Shown piece after piece: positions 24,974 through 31,744 of a stretch of 47,801 nt of DNA. A model generated the notes under the pieces. That model was not told the DNA's origin and searched no databases. It saw nothing but the letters and a program-made list of their open reading frames with translations. The stretch covers positions 1-47,801 of the forward strand of contig DASYDW010000087.1 in assembly GCA_036499395.1 (NCBI GenBank), in the 5' to 3' direction. The first letter of the stretch is position 1; the number at the start of each line of letters is the position of its first letter. Both the position numbers and the translations under genes were made by a program. The DNA is from Pirellulales bacterium (GTDB lineage: Bacteria > Planctomycetota > Planctomycetia > Pirellulales > JACPPG01).

Positions 24974-25456
24974 ATGACACTACCGCCAACGATCCGAACG
25001 GAATCCGAAGGACGCACGATCGCCGTCGTGGGCGACGTCTACCGCTTTCTGGCCACGGGCAAGGAAACCAGCGGCCGTTACGCAATGTGGGAGGCCCTGG
25101 TGCCGCCCGGCGGAGGGCCACCGCCGCATACGCACACGCGCGAGGACGAAGCGTTCTTCATCCTGGAAGGCGAGATCACGTTTTACCTGGGCGAGAAGAA
25201 GGTCGTCGCCCGGGCCGGGGCGTTCGCCAACATGCCGGTCGGTCAGCAGCATTGCTTCAAGAACGAAAGCGGGAAACCGGCGCGGATGATTATCTCGGTC
25301 GCGCCGGCCGGCCTGGAGGAGATGTTCTTCGAAGTGGGGCAGCCCGTCGCAGCGGGCGCGGATCCCGGCCCACCATCACCGGAAGAAATCGGCCGCTTGC
25401 TGGCCGCGGCCCCGCGCTACGGCGTTACGATTCAAGGGCCGCCGCACGCGCATTGA
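24974..25456 (+). CDS. Small cupin-domain protein (quercetinase-like)
   Basis: The 160-residue protein is a single cupin barrel. Motif 1 reads GGGPPPHTHTREDEAFFILEGEI with the two His and the Glu of the metal site, and motif 2 reads AGAFANMPVGQQHCFKN with the third His. It should bind one Fe, Mn, Ni or similar ion. The nearest feel is of quercetin-2,3-dioxygenase-like small cupins, but many such proteins are uncharacterised. The ATG at 24974 is chosen because the longer in-frame reading upstream is antisense to the oxidase gene. It is divergent from the oxidase/hydrolase pair and may share regulation with it. Confidence 0.88.
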   Translation: MTLPPTIRTESEGRTIAVVGDVYRFLATGKETSGRYAMWEALVPPGGGPPPHTHTREDEAFFILEGEITFYLGEKKVVARAGAFANMPVGQQHCFKNESGKPARMIISVAPAGLEEMFFEVGQPVAAGADPGPPSPEEIGRLLAAAPRYGVTIQGPPHAH

Positions 25457-25471
25457 GCAAGTCGCAATTTT

Positions 25472-25632
25472 GTAGGGTGCTCTGTGAGCACCATTTTTTT
25501 CCGTCGCGTGCGTACACGTTTGCGAGCTACAACGTTGTTGCGCGTGGTCGGTGGTGCCCACAGGGCACCCTGCTTGAAGGCAATTCCGTGCAGCCGTGTG
25601 ACATGCTTTTTCGCCGCAGGCGAATAAGCATG
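25472..25632. repeat. Composite palindromic repeat, copy A
   Basis: The element has two GTAGGGTGC-type hairpins (25472-25492 and 25553-25573), which are inverse to each other and can pair over about 21 positions. A 31-nt palindrome follows at 25602-25632 (arms starting catgct, ending agcatg). A second copy in opposite orientation lies at 31626-31732. The GTAG foot resembles REP sequences mobilised by RAYT transposases; that link is inference only. Confidence 0.75.
25476..25500 (+). terminator. Intrinsic terminator of the cupin gene
   Basis: A perfect 7-bp stem (ggtgctc / gagcacc) with a 3-nt loop is followed by A and seven T residues, starting 20 nt after the cupin stop. It is the best intrinsic terminator in the window and lies inside the composite repeat. 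Confidence 0.8.
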
Positions 25633-25676
25633 CATCCGAAGCAAGATCGCGGCGCAGCACACGCGTCAACGCGGCC

Positions 25677-27179
25677 CTATGCGAACACTTCGCCGCCGAT
25701 CAGCGCCGGCGTTGGGAACTCGGTGCGGCAGTTCAGGCAGGTCTCGCGATCGCACGGGACTCGTTTGCCACAAGCGGAACAAGTTTCACGTGCCGGCCAG
25801 CGGCGGTGTACCAGGTAACCGAAGTATCCCGCCGGCCCCAGCAAGAACACGAATATGGCCCAAAACGCCGCGCCATGGTTTTCATATCGACGGTGGCGAC
25901 GATAAGCGACAACCGCAAGCGCCATCGACAACAAACAAATCGGCACAAAGATCGGCCATGAGTGATTCCACATCGTGGCGCGCATCTGGGCGGCGGTATG
26001 CTCCTCGGTCGCGCTGACCCAGGGGAGGAATCCGTACAGGAATCCGCCGAGCACGCCCGGCGACGGTACGAGGCAGTGTATTAACCAAATAAACGGCTTT
26101 GATAGATCGCGCGCTTGGCTCAGCACGACCGATTCGTGCCGGGTGACGTGATTCTCGGCATCGACCCAATACAGCTCGGTACGGCGTGGCTCACTGTCAT
26201 CGTCATTGGGCACCGTGCCACGACCGTGTTGGTTGTCGACAAGCAACACTTCCTTCCCCAGCGGCAGGTAGAGAGCCAGTTCTTTGTCCGCTAAATGCGA
26301 GGGAATCGCGATTTTGCGCAGCATCTGCCCGTCACGATCGAAGACGAGCAAATGGTCCTTCGTACGCGCTACGGCGCGTAACGTTTCCTCAAGATCGTCA
26401 TCGGACTCGAGGGGTTCTCTGAATATACCGATCGACCCGACTGGTTCGTCAACGGGCACGTGCCGGACGCTTTGATTCCGCAGGTCGATCAGATAAAGCT
26501 GGTCGCCTGACATCACCGCAACTAACTGTGACTCACCGCGGGGGCTCCACGCATTTGGTTGTCGTCCGATGGCAACGTACACGGTGGTCGCCACGAGGTG
26601 CAGCGAGCGATCGCCCACGTCGAACTGTTCCTCTAGCGGCGGGATATCAAACCGTAAACCGCCTGTCCCGAGATAACCGATGGACTCGCGCGTTTTTGAA
26701 TCGAAGCCGGCGAAATAGGCATGGGCCGTGGTTCCGGCTTCGCGTATCAGATACCAGTACTTCGCCGGAGTCTTGCCGTCGCTGTAACTGAAGATCAATC
26801 CGCGAGCAAGTTCGTCGGTCGAAGGCTTCCACTCGCCGGTGGGGAGCGATGCCGGATAAATGAAAGTTAGGAGCTCGCGCCCCGGCCGAGCGGGCAAGCG
26901 TCGTTCCGGAAATAAGTCTTGAGGCGCGATCGGTTGCCGTTCAAGAGTTTGATGGACGGGCTCCTCATTCATTTGACCGTGGGGATAAACCCTGATCATG
27001 GGGCGCCCGACGTAGGTGACATCCAGGCTTTCGTTGAGCTGCTGGCGGGACCAGGATTCGACCTGAATGATGCCGATAAAGCCCGCGGCGAAGCCCCAGA
27101 CGACGAGCGCCCCTCCGCTCAGGATCGTGGCGGTCAGGAAAGCGGTCGTTCGCGAGTTGCTCAAGAAGTCCGTCATCAT
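25677..27179 (-). CDS. Uncharacterised membrane-anchored protein with C-terminal zinc ribbon, last gene of the GntR-ABC operon
   Basis: The 500-residue protein has one membrane helix near residues 12-36, then about 330 residues that look extracytoplasmic and beta-rich, with WD/propeller-like short strands (SQLVAVMSGDQLYLIDLRNQ; KDHLLVFDRDGQMLRKI). Three more hydrophobic segments follow at about 368-475. It ends with a small zinc ribbon (CSACGKRVPCDRETCLNC) that should face the cytoplasm. I do not recognise a named family. It starts 11 nt after the ABC permease stop, so it belongs to that operon and may sense a ligand or assist the transporter. Its base composition looks less GC-rich than its neighbours. 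Confidence 0.75.
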   Translation of the reverse strand: MMTDFLSNSRTTAFLTATILSGGALVVWGFAAGFIGIIQVESWSRQQLNESLDVTYVGRPMIRVYPHGQMNEEPVHQTLERQPIAPQDLFPERRLPARPGRELLTFIYPASLPTGEWKPSTDELARGLIFSYSDGKTPAKYWYLIREAGTTAHAYFAGFDSKTRESIGYLGTGGLRFDIPPLEEQFDVGDRSLHLVATTVYVAIGRQPNAWSPRGESQLVAVMSGDQLYLIDLRNQSVRHVPVDEPVGSIGIFREPLESDDDLEETLRAVARTKDHLLVFDRDGQMLRKIAIPSHLADKELALYLPLGKEVLLVDNQHGRGTVPNDDDSEPRRTELYWVDAENHVTRHESVVLSQARDLSKPFIWLIHCLVPSPGVLGGFLYGFLPWVSATEEHTAAQMRATMWNHSWPIFVPICLLSMALAVVAYRRHRRYENHGAAFWAIFVFLLGPAGYFGYLVHRRWPARETCSACGKRVPCDRETCLNCRTEFPTPALIGGEVFA

Positions 27180-27190
27180 CCGCCTCGGTA

Positions 27191-27862
27191 TCAGGAAAAG
27201 TCACGGGCGTAGGCCACGTGCAGAATCGCCACGACGTACAGAGCGCCGATCGCCGTCAATGCGCCGGCGGTGATTAGCCAAGCCAACGGCATTCCATGAA
27301 GAACGTACGCGCTAAACAGCGCCAGCGCGACGGGCCAGAACCGGCTGCCGTACCAGCGAGCCGGACGCAGCCCGCTGAGAAATGTCGCAAGATAAATCAC
27401 CACTATGCCCAGGCAGAGCAGCCATGCGCGCCCGGTTAACGACCAGAAAAACGGGCTGGCATGAGTACCGGGCGTTGCTGCCCACACGGCGTAACCCAAA
27501 ATCGGCAACACGGTCAGCAGCAGGCAAGCCGTGGCGCCGACGGCCAGCTTCACGCCGAAGATGCGTGAGCGGGCCAGTGGCCGATGCAAGAGAAAGTGAA
27601 ACGTTCCCCTCATCAGTTCCGACAGCGTTTGCCATAACCCGCAGAGCACGGCGAACGCAAAACCAACGAAAATGAATAGGAAGATCACGTCGCCATCGGC
27701 GAGCGGATTGTAGAAAGGAATATTGGTCGGCTCGCCCACGATATTGACGGTCTTGGGCAACCAGCCCATCGCACTCACGAGTAGCACGAGTTGCACGAGC
27801 GCCGCCAAGGCGAACAAGGGTAATAGTTCGCGAGCTTCCTTGCGAACCAGGGGGACGATCAT
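27191..27862 (-). CDS. ABC-2-type transporter permease
   Basis: The 223-residue protein begins MIVPLVRKEARELLPLF, a typical amphipathic start of ABC-2 permeases, and has six hydrophobic segments with the first loop facing out (PTNIPFYNPLAD). The cytoplasmic loop LMRGTFHFLLHRPLARSRIFGVKL, between segments 2 and 3, is the family's coupling region and reads like permeases of GntR-linked ABC systems. The start is fixed by an ATGA overlap with the stop of the ATPase gene (27859-27862). With the ATPase it should form an exporter or an extruding/sensing ABC complex. Its cargo is unknown; YtrA-type systems in Firmicutes respond to cell-wall antibiotics. Confidence 0.85.
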   Translation of the reverse strand: MIVPLVRKEARELLPLFALAALVQLVLLVSAMGWLPKTVNIVGEPTNIPFYNPLADGDVIFLFIFVGFAFAVLCGLWQTLSELMRGTFHFLLHRPLARSRIFGVKLAVGATACLLLTVLPILGYAVWAATPGTHASPFFWSLTGRAWLLCLGIVVIYLATFLSGLRPARWYGSRFWPVALALFSAYVLHGMPLAWLITAGALTAIGALYVVAILHVAYARDFS

Positions 27863-28827
27863 CGGGCCACCTCCCATTCGATGGTCGGCAGCGGTGAGGC
27901 CGCGCCGCGTGTGTACGCAATGAATGCATCTTCGAGATTCATTTCCATTACCTCGATGTTGGTCGCCCCCAGGGCGTTGGCCGTCGCAGCGTGCTGTTCG
28001 GTATAGTCGACCATCACGAGTTCCAATGTTCCGCCGATCTGCCGCTGGCTGACCAAGCCTGGACAAGCGGGGAAGCGCGGCGCGGCGCCGACGAATTCCA
28101 ACACTACGCGCCGCACGGCGGACTTGAAGTGGTCCGTGGGACAATCGACGCGCAGCACGCCGTCGACCAGGATGCCGATCCGATCGGCCACGCGTTCGAC
28201 GTCGGCCAGCATGTGCGAGCTGAAGAAAATGGTCCGACCCGACCGCTGGATGAGTTGAATGATCGATTCCAGAAAATCGCGCCGCACGACGGTGTCGAGT
28301 CCCAGCGTCGGATCGTCGAGTACCAGCAGATCGGGATCGGGCGCGAGTGCCAGGGCGAGCGAAACTTGTGCGCGCTGGCCGTTCGATAGTCGGCGGATTT
28401 TCGCGCGGGGCGAGATGCGAAAATGATCGAGGACCTGGCGGACGAACCGATCATGCCACACGGCCGGGAAGGGCGCGCCGACATAAAAGCTGCGCGTGAA
28501 GCGGACCGCCTCGCCCACACTCATGCCGCGGTATAACGGATGTCCCTCGGCCAGGTAGGCGATGCGCGCCCGCGTGGCCGGCGCCAGGTCGCGGCTATCG
28601 TCGCCCAAGAGCGAGGCCCGCCCCGAGTCGGTCTGCACCAGCCCCATCAGCATTTTGATGAGGGTCGACTTGCCGGCCCCATTGCGGCCGAGAAATCCAT
28701 AGACGCAGCCGGCTGGCACGCGCAAGTTGACCGTGTCGACGACACGGCGGGAACCGTAGTGCTTCGTCAATCGTTCGATGACAATCGCGTCGCTCATGGC
28801 GGATCGGTCCTCCGCGGTTGCTGTCAT
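27859..28827 (-). CDS. ABC transporter ATP-binding protein (YtrB/CcmA-like)
   Basis: The 322-residue ATPase has Walker A GRNGAGKST, a Q-loop region, signature LSNGQ (RRLSNGQRAQVSLALALA), Walker B LLVLDDPTLGLD and the H-loop in IFFSSHMLADVE. The residue after the Walker B Asp is Asp rather than the usual catalytic Glu. The C-terminal 90 residues are the accessory domain common in ABC-2 exporters. The ATG at 28827 is preferred because it overlaps the stop of the GntR gene as ATGA; ATG at 28797 (MSDAIVIERL) is the alternative. It is coupled at both ends, to the regulator and to the permease, so it is a true operon member. Confidence 0.92.
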   Translation of the reverse strand: MTATAEDRSAMSDAIVIERLTKHYGSRRVVDTVNLRVPAGCVYGFLGRNGAGKSTLIKMLMGLVQTDSGRASLLGDDSRDLAPATRARIAYLAEGHPLYRGMSVGEAVRFTRSFYVGAPFPAVWHDRFVRQVLDHFRISPRAKIRRLSNGQRAQVSLALALAPDPDLLVLDDPTLGLDTVVRRDFLESIIQLIQRSGRTIFFSSHMLADVERVADRIGILVDGVLRVDCPTDHFKSAVRRVVLEFVGAAPRFPACPGLVSQRQIGGTLELVMVDYTEQHAATANALGATNIEVMEMNLEDAFIAYTRGAASPLPTIEWEVAR

Positions 28828-29225
28828 GATGTCGTTGTTGTTTCCACCCACGCGAATTGCCTGGCCCGCTCGGCCACCAGCTCGACGAGCTCATCGGCCG
28901 TGCAACCCAAACGCACGGCCTCGACGAGCAGCGGATCCACGGCTTTGAGAAGCCGCTCGCGGCGCGTCCGCTTTGCGACAGGCGGAGGCGCCTCGGCGAC
29001 GAACACGCCCAGCCCGGGTCGCGTGTAGAGCACCCCCTCGCGTTCAAGTTCGGTGTAAGCCCGGGCGATTGTATTGGGGTTAACCACGAGCGTCTGCGAC
29101 AGCTCGCGGACGCTGGGGAGTCGCTCGTTAGGGCGAAGCTGCCCGCGCGCGATGCCGGCCCTGACCTGGTTGATCAGTTGCTGGTAGATCGCTACGCCCG
29201 TGGCTGGACTGATTGCGTACTGCAC
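28824..29225 (-). CDS. GntR-family transcriptional regulator, YtrA subfamily
   Basis: The 133-residue protein has an N-terminal winged helix with the GntR signature: YQQLINQVRAGIARGQLRPNERLPSVRELSQTLVVNPNTIARAYTELEREGVL at about 14-66. A short helical dimerisation tail (to residue 133) follows instead of a large ligand domain. That short tail is the mark of YtrA-type regulators, which sit in front of ABC transporter operons and repress them. GTG at 29225 is the start, with GGAGG 6 nt upstream. The palindrome at 29238-29262 overlaps its likely promoter, so autoregulation of the four-gene operon is expected. Confidence 0.92.
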   Translation of the reverse strand: MQYAISPATGVAIYQQLINQVRAGIARGQLRPNERLPSVRELSQTLVVNPNTIARAYTELEREGVLYTRPGLGVFVAEAPPPVAKRTRRERLLKAVDPLLVEAVRLGCTADELVELVAERARQFAWVETTTTS

Positions 29226-29237
29226 CGTGTGCCTCCA

Positions 29238-29262
29238 ACTGTACTAATACTACTAATACAGT
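29238..29262 (-). promoter_or_regulatory. Candidate YtrA-type operator overlapping the gntR promoter
   Basis: The 25-bp imperfect palindrome has perfect outer arms ACTGTA and TACAGT and symmetrical inner TA steps. On the minus strand a possible -35 (TTGCTT, 29275-29270) and -10 (TAGTAT, 29252-29247) are 17 nt apart, so the palindrome covers the -10. The ribosome site GGAGG follows at once (29236-29232). Autorepression is inferred. Confidence 0.7.
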
Positions 29263-29337
29263 ACGTCGAAAGCAAGAGCGCGTTGGGGAAAAATTTCAGG
29301 AAAGCGTGGCTCGTAGTGAGATAAGAACCGTGAAAAA

Positions 29338-29411
29338 CCCTCGCCCTTCGGGAGAGGCAGGGTGAGGGGCTTAGCAGTTGATGTGGGCGCGTCCTCGACG
29401 CACCCCACATC
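29338..29411. terminator. Two hairpins downstream of the sigma-factor operon
   Basis: A stem built as CCTC-g-CCC / GGG-a-GAGG lies at 29339-29357, with a further CCCTC/GAGGG pairing out to 29368. A longer stem (gatgtggg-c-gcgtc / gacgc-a-ccccacatc) lies at 29380-29411. They sit after the last gene of the minus-strand sigma operon (stop at 29520) and before the gntR promoter. No T tract is visible, so termination is tentative. Confidence 0.4.
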
Positions 29412-29519
29412 TCGCTTAACAAGCTATTGTGGGGTAAACGCGCCAGCCAGAAGCGGCAGCGAAAGTTTTGTGCGTTACGCGGAAGTTTGCCTCACCCTGC
29501 AACCGCGTTATTGCCGGCC

Positions 29520-30929
29520 CTAGCGCGGCGCGTCCGCGGCGTTCACTTGCTCGTGTGCGGCAGCGCGCAGCGCTTCGAGAGTATGCGGCGGCGCATCGGC
29601 CGGCAGCATCGCCTCGCCGGCCGCGGCTAGAATCTTTTCCAAGTCCGCGTCCGAAAAACGCAGCGCGAGCATTCCCATCGTTCCCTCAAAGCGCGGACCG
29701 CGCAATTTAAACGTGATAAAGCCCGGATCGCCTAACGCACCGTCAGTAGCACTGATCAAGGACCAATTCCATTTGTCCGGTGAATCTGACTGATAAACCC
29801 AACTATGCGCGGGTGCCGTGCGTTGCTTTTCCTCGTCCAACTTGATTTCGAGCCGCGACAGCCAATCTCGCGAACCATCTTCTGCGGACTCGGGCTCTGA
29901 ACGACGCCACAGCACGAGCGCTGATTGCTTCGATATACGGAAAGCGTGCCACACACAGATTCGCGTGTTATAACCCGTTGCACACCCATTGGCCGCCATA
30001 TCGAGCGGTAGCAACGCCTGCGTACCCGGCTCATCTTTGTCTTCTGTCGGCGGCTCCAACGATCGAAAATCCGCAGGGGGCGAATAGGAAAACAAGCTGT
30101 CGTCCAACGGGACGTTCACCGCGATCTCGTCGTACTCCCTTTCACGACGAACTGTGCCGTCTTCCTGTCTCTCGTCAAACGTTACGCGGATGGGTAGCCC
30201 GCTTGTCGGATCAAACCACAAGGTCGAGATCGCGGCAGTGTTGTCGTCGGGATCTTCGACGCGACTCTCATACACGTTGCACAACCGTCCAGCATAGTTC
30301 TCGGTTCGCAGCATTTTGTATGACGAACGTGGAGGCGCAAGTAAGTCCGAGGCAAGCTGCTGCTGGATGCGATTCTCGATTTTAATCAGCGCGTCGAGAG
30401 GACTAACAAACGAGGTTTGATATTCCTTCTCGGCCGTCCTGACAAATGTTTGGCGCTGACCGTCTAAGTATGACATGTTCTGGCGGATCTCGACTGGTCC
30501 GTTGCCTTGGCCGACCATGATGACTGTATTTCGAAACTTGTCCGGACGCTTCACAAGGAGCTCAGTTGGTACTTCGACGGGCGGAAGCTTTGGATTGGCA
30601 TCGTCGAAAACATATTGCGTGCCGCGAATCACGATCGATTGAACTTCGAACAAACGCTCCGGCACCGCGTCAATTCCATAGGCGTGGTCCGTCGCGGGCG
30701 AAAGAAACATGGTGCCTACGAGAGCTGCAATGATCAGGCAGGCCGCCGCCACCACCCCGGTCCAGGTGCGATACCGTCCTATGGTTCGCGCGGTCATGCC
30801 CTCGGAGCGCGCCTCTGTCACTCGGGAGACCACCCGATCTCGCTGTTTCGTATTGAATGGGCGCAGCGTCGCGTAATGTTCGTGCAGTAACTCGTCGAGC
30901 AGGCGATCATCGTGGTCTTGGCCGGTCAT
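29520..30929 (-). CDS. Membrane-anchored LolA/RseB-like protein, likely regulator of the coupled sigma factor
   Basis: The 469-residue protein has a cytoplasmic N-terminus of about 55 residues (DRLLDELLHEHYATLRP), one membrane helix near 58-80 (VVAAACLIIAALVGTMFL) and a long outer domain. Part of that domain (KMLRTENYAGRLCNVYESRVED ... STLWFDPTSGLPIRVTFDE ... DSLFSYSPPADF) resembles LolA/RseB-type or DUF2092 lipoprotein-binding folds. With the sigma factor directly upstream and an ATGA overlap (30926-30929) fixing its start, it may act as the anti-sigma factor or a sensor in the same protein. No zinc-finger anti-sigma motif (HxxxCxxC) is present, so the role is inference. Its base composition looks lower in GC than its neighbours. 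Confidence 0.75.
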   Translation of the reverse strand: MTGQDHDDRLLDELLHEHYATLRPFNTKQRDRVVSRVTEARSEGMTARTIGRYRTWTGVVAAACLIIAALVGTMFLSPATDHAYGIDAVPERLFEVQSIVIRGTQYVFDDANPKLPPVEVPTELLVKRPDKFRNTVIMVGQGNGPVEIRQNMSYLDGQRQTFVRTAEKEYQTSFVSPLDALIKIENRIQQQLASDLLAPPRSSYKMLRTENYAGRLCNVYESRVEDPDDNTAAISTLWFDPTSGLPIRVTFDERQEDGTVRREREYDEIAVNVPLDDSLFSYSPPADFRSLEPPTEDKDEPGTQALLPLDMAANGCATGYNTRICVWHAFRISKQSALVLWRRSEPESAEDGSRDWLSRLEIKLDEEKQRTAPAHSWVYQSDSPDKWNWSLISATDGALGDPGFITFKLRGPRFEGTMGMLALRFSDADLEKILAAAGEAMLPADAPPHTLEALRAAAHEQVNAADAPR

Positions 30930-31459
30930 GAGTTGGCCTCCCGTTTCAACAACCTCGCACGCAATCCTTCCCGGGCACGATCCAGCAGCTTGTAGAAACC
31001 AGACGACGAAAGCTCGAGCGTCTGCCGGGCTACCTCGACCGGCTCGCCACATAAGTAATGAATATGCAGGGCCAGCCGCTCCTGTTCCGGTAATTCGGCC
31101 AGCGCCGCACGTACCAGGGCTGGCGTCTCGTCGTCACATTCGGCCACCGGTTGCTGTGGCTCGCTGTCAAGCGAAGTGAATCGCGTTCGCTCGCGCGCTG
31201 TGCGCCGGCGATATTCCGTCCCTTCGCGCCGCGCGATCGTCACGAGCCAGCCGGCAAGCGCCTCGGGCTGGCGTAATTGGTCCAGTCGTGTCAGGGCGCG
31301 CATGAATACCTCTTGCAGCAGTTCGTCGGCATCGGCCAACTGGCCGGTCGCATCGAGCAGGACCGCGCGCAAGAGCGGCGCGTAGCGATCGTAGATCTGC
31401 GCGACCGCCTGCTGCTCGCCGTTGGCCGCGCGAGCGACCAATTCCGCGTCGCCTGTCAT
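30926..31459 (-). CDS. ECF-type RNA polymerase sigma factor
   Basis: The 177-residue protein has sigma region 2 at about 5-75 (YDRYAPLLRAVLL, ADELLQEVFMRALTRLDQ, LAGWLVTIARREGTEYRRR) and region 4 at about 110-170 (ALAELPEQERLALHIHYLCGEP, then the helix-turn-helix VARQTLELSSSGFYKLLDRAREGLRARL). The linker is short, as in ECF sigma factors. ATG at 31459 is chosen because AGGAG lies 6 nt upstream; a TTG two codons earlier would sit on that site. It is ATGA-coupled to the LolA/RseB-like membrane protein, the usual sigma/regulator arrangement. The genes it controls cannot be told from this window. Confidence 0.92.
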   Translation of the reverse strand: MTGDAELVARAANGEQQAVAQIYDRYAPLLRAVLLDATGQLADADELLQEVFMRALTRLDQLRQPEALAGWLVTIARREGTEYRRRTARERTRFTSLDSEPQQPVAECDDETPALVRAALAELPEQERLALHIHYLCGEPVEVARQTLELSSSGFYKLLDRAREGLRARLLKREANS

Positions 31460-31625
31460 CGACAACTCCTGGAACCCGGGTCTGTCAGATAACTAGACGA
31501 GCCGTGGCGGCGATTTTCCACCGAAATCTGCCGGAGCGGCGAGAAATGTCCGGTTTCGTAGGGTATGTCGGTGACACGCTGACTGCGGGCGTGCTCCACC
31601 GTTCGTGTGGCCTCACGATGCGCGG

Positions 31626-31732
31626 CATGCTTATTCGTCTGCGACGAAAAAGCATGGCACCTGGCTTGGTAGGGTGCTTTCTGAGCAACATGAACGCCCC
31701 AAAATCAAAGCGGTGCCCACAGGGCGCCCTAC
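31626..31732. repeat. Composite palindromic repeat, copy B
   Basis: A 31-nt palindrome (31626-31656) is followed by two GTAGGGTGC-type arms at 31669-31689 and 31712-31732, which can pair with each other. The palindrome is 29/31 identical to the inverse complement of copy A (25602-25632). The two differences fall on paired positions 13 and 19, so the stem is kept. The rest of the 31460-31744 spacer shows no gene. Confidence 0.75.
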
Positions 31733-31744
31733 GAATACGTTACG

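Noticed and set aside
27863..28144. Upstream extension of the ABC permease
   Set aside because: It overlaps the ATPase gene out of frame; the ATGA overlap fixes the start at 27862.
30930..31052. Upstream extension of the LolA/RseB-like gene
   Set aside because: It runs through the sigma-factor gene; the ATGA overlap fixes the start at 30929.
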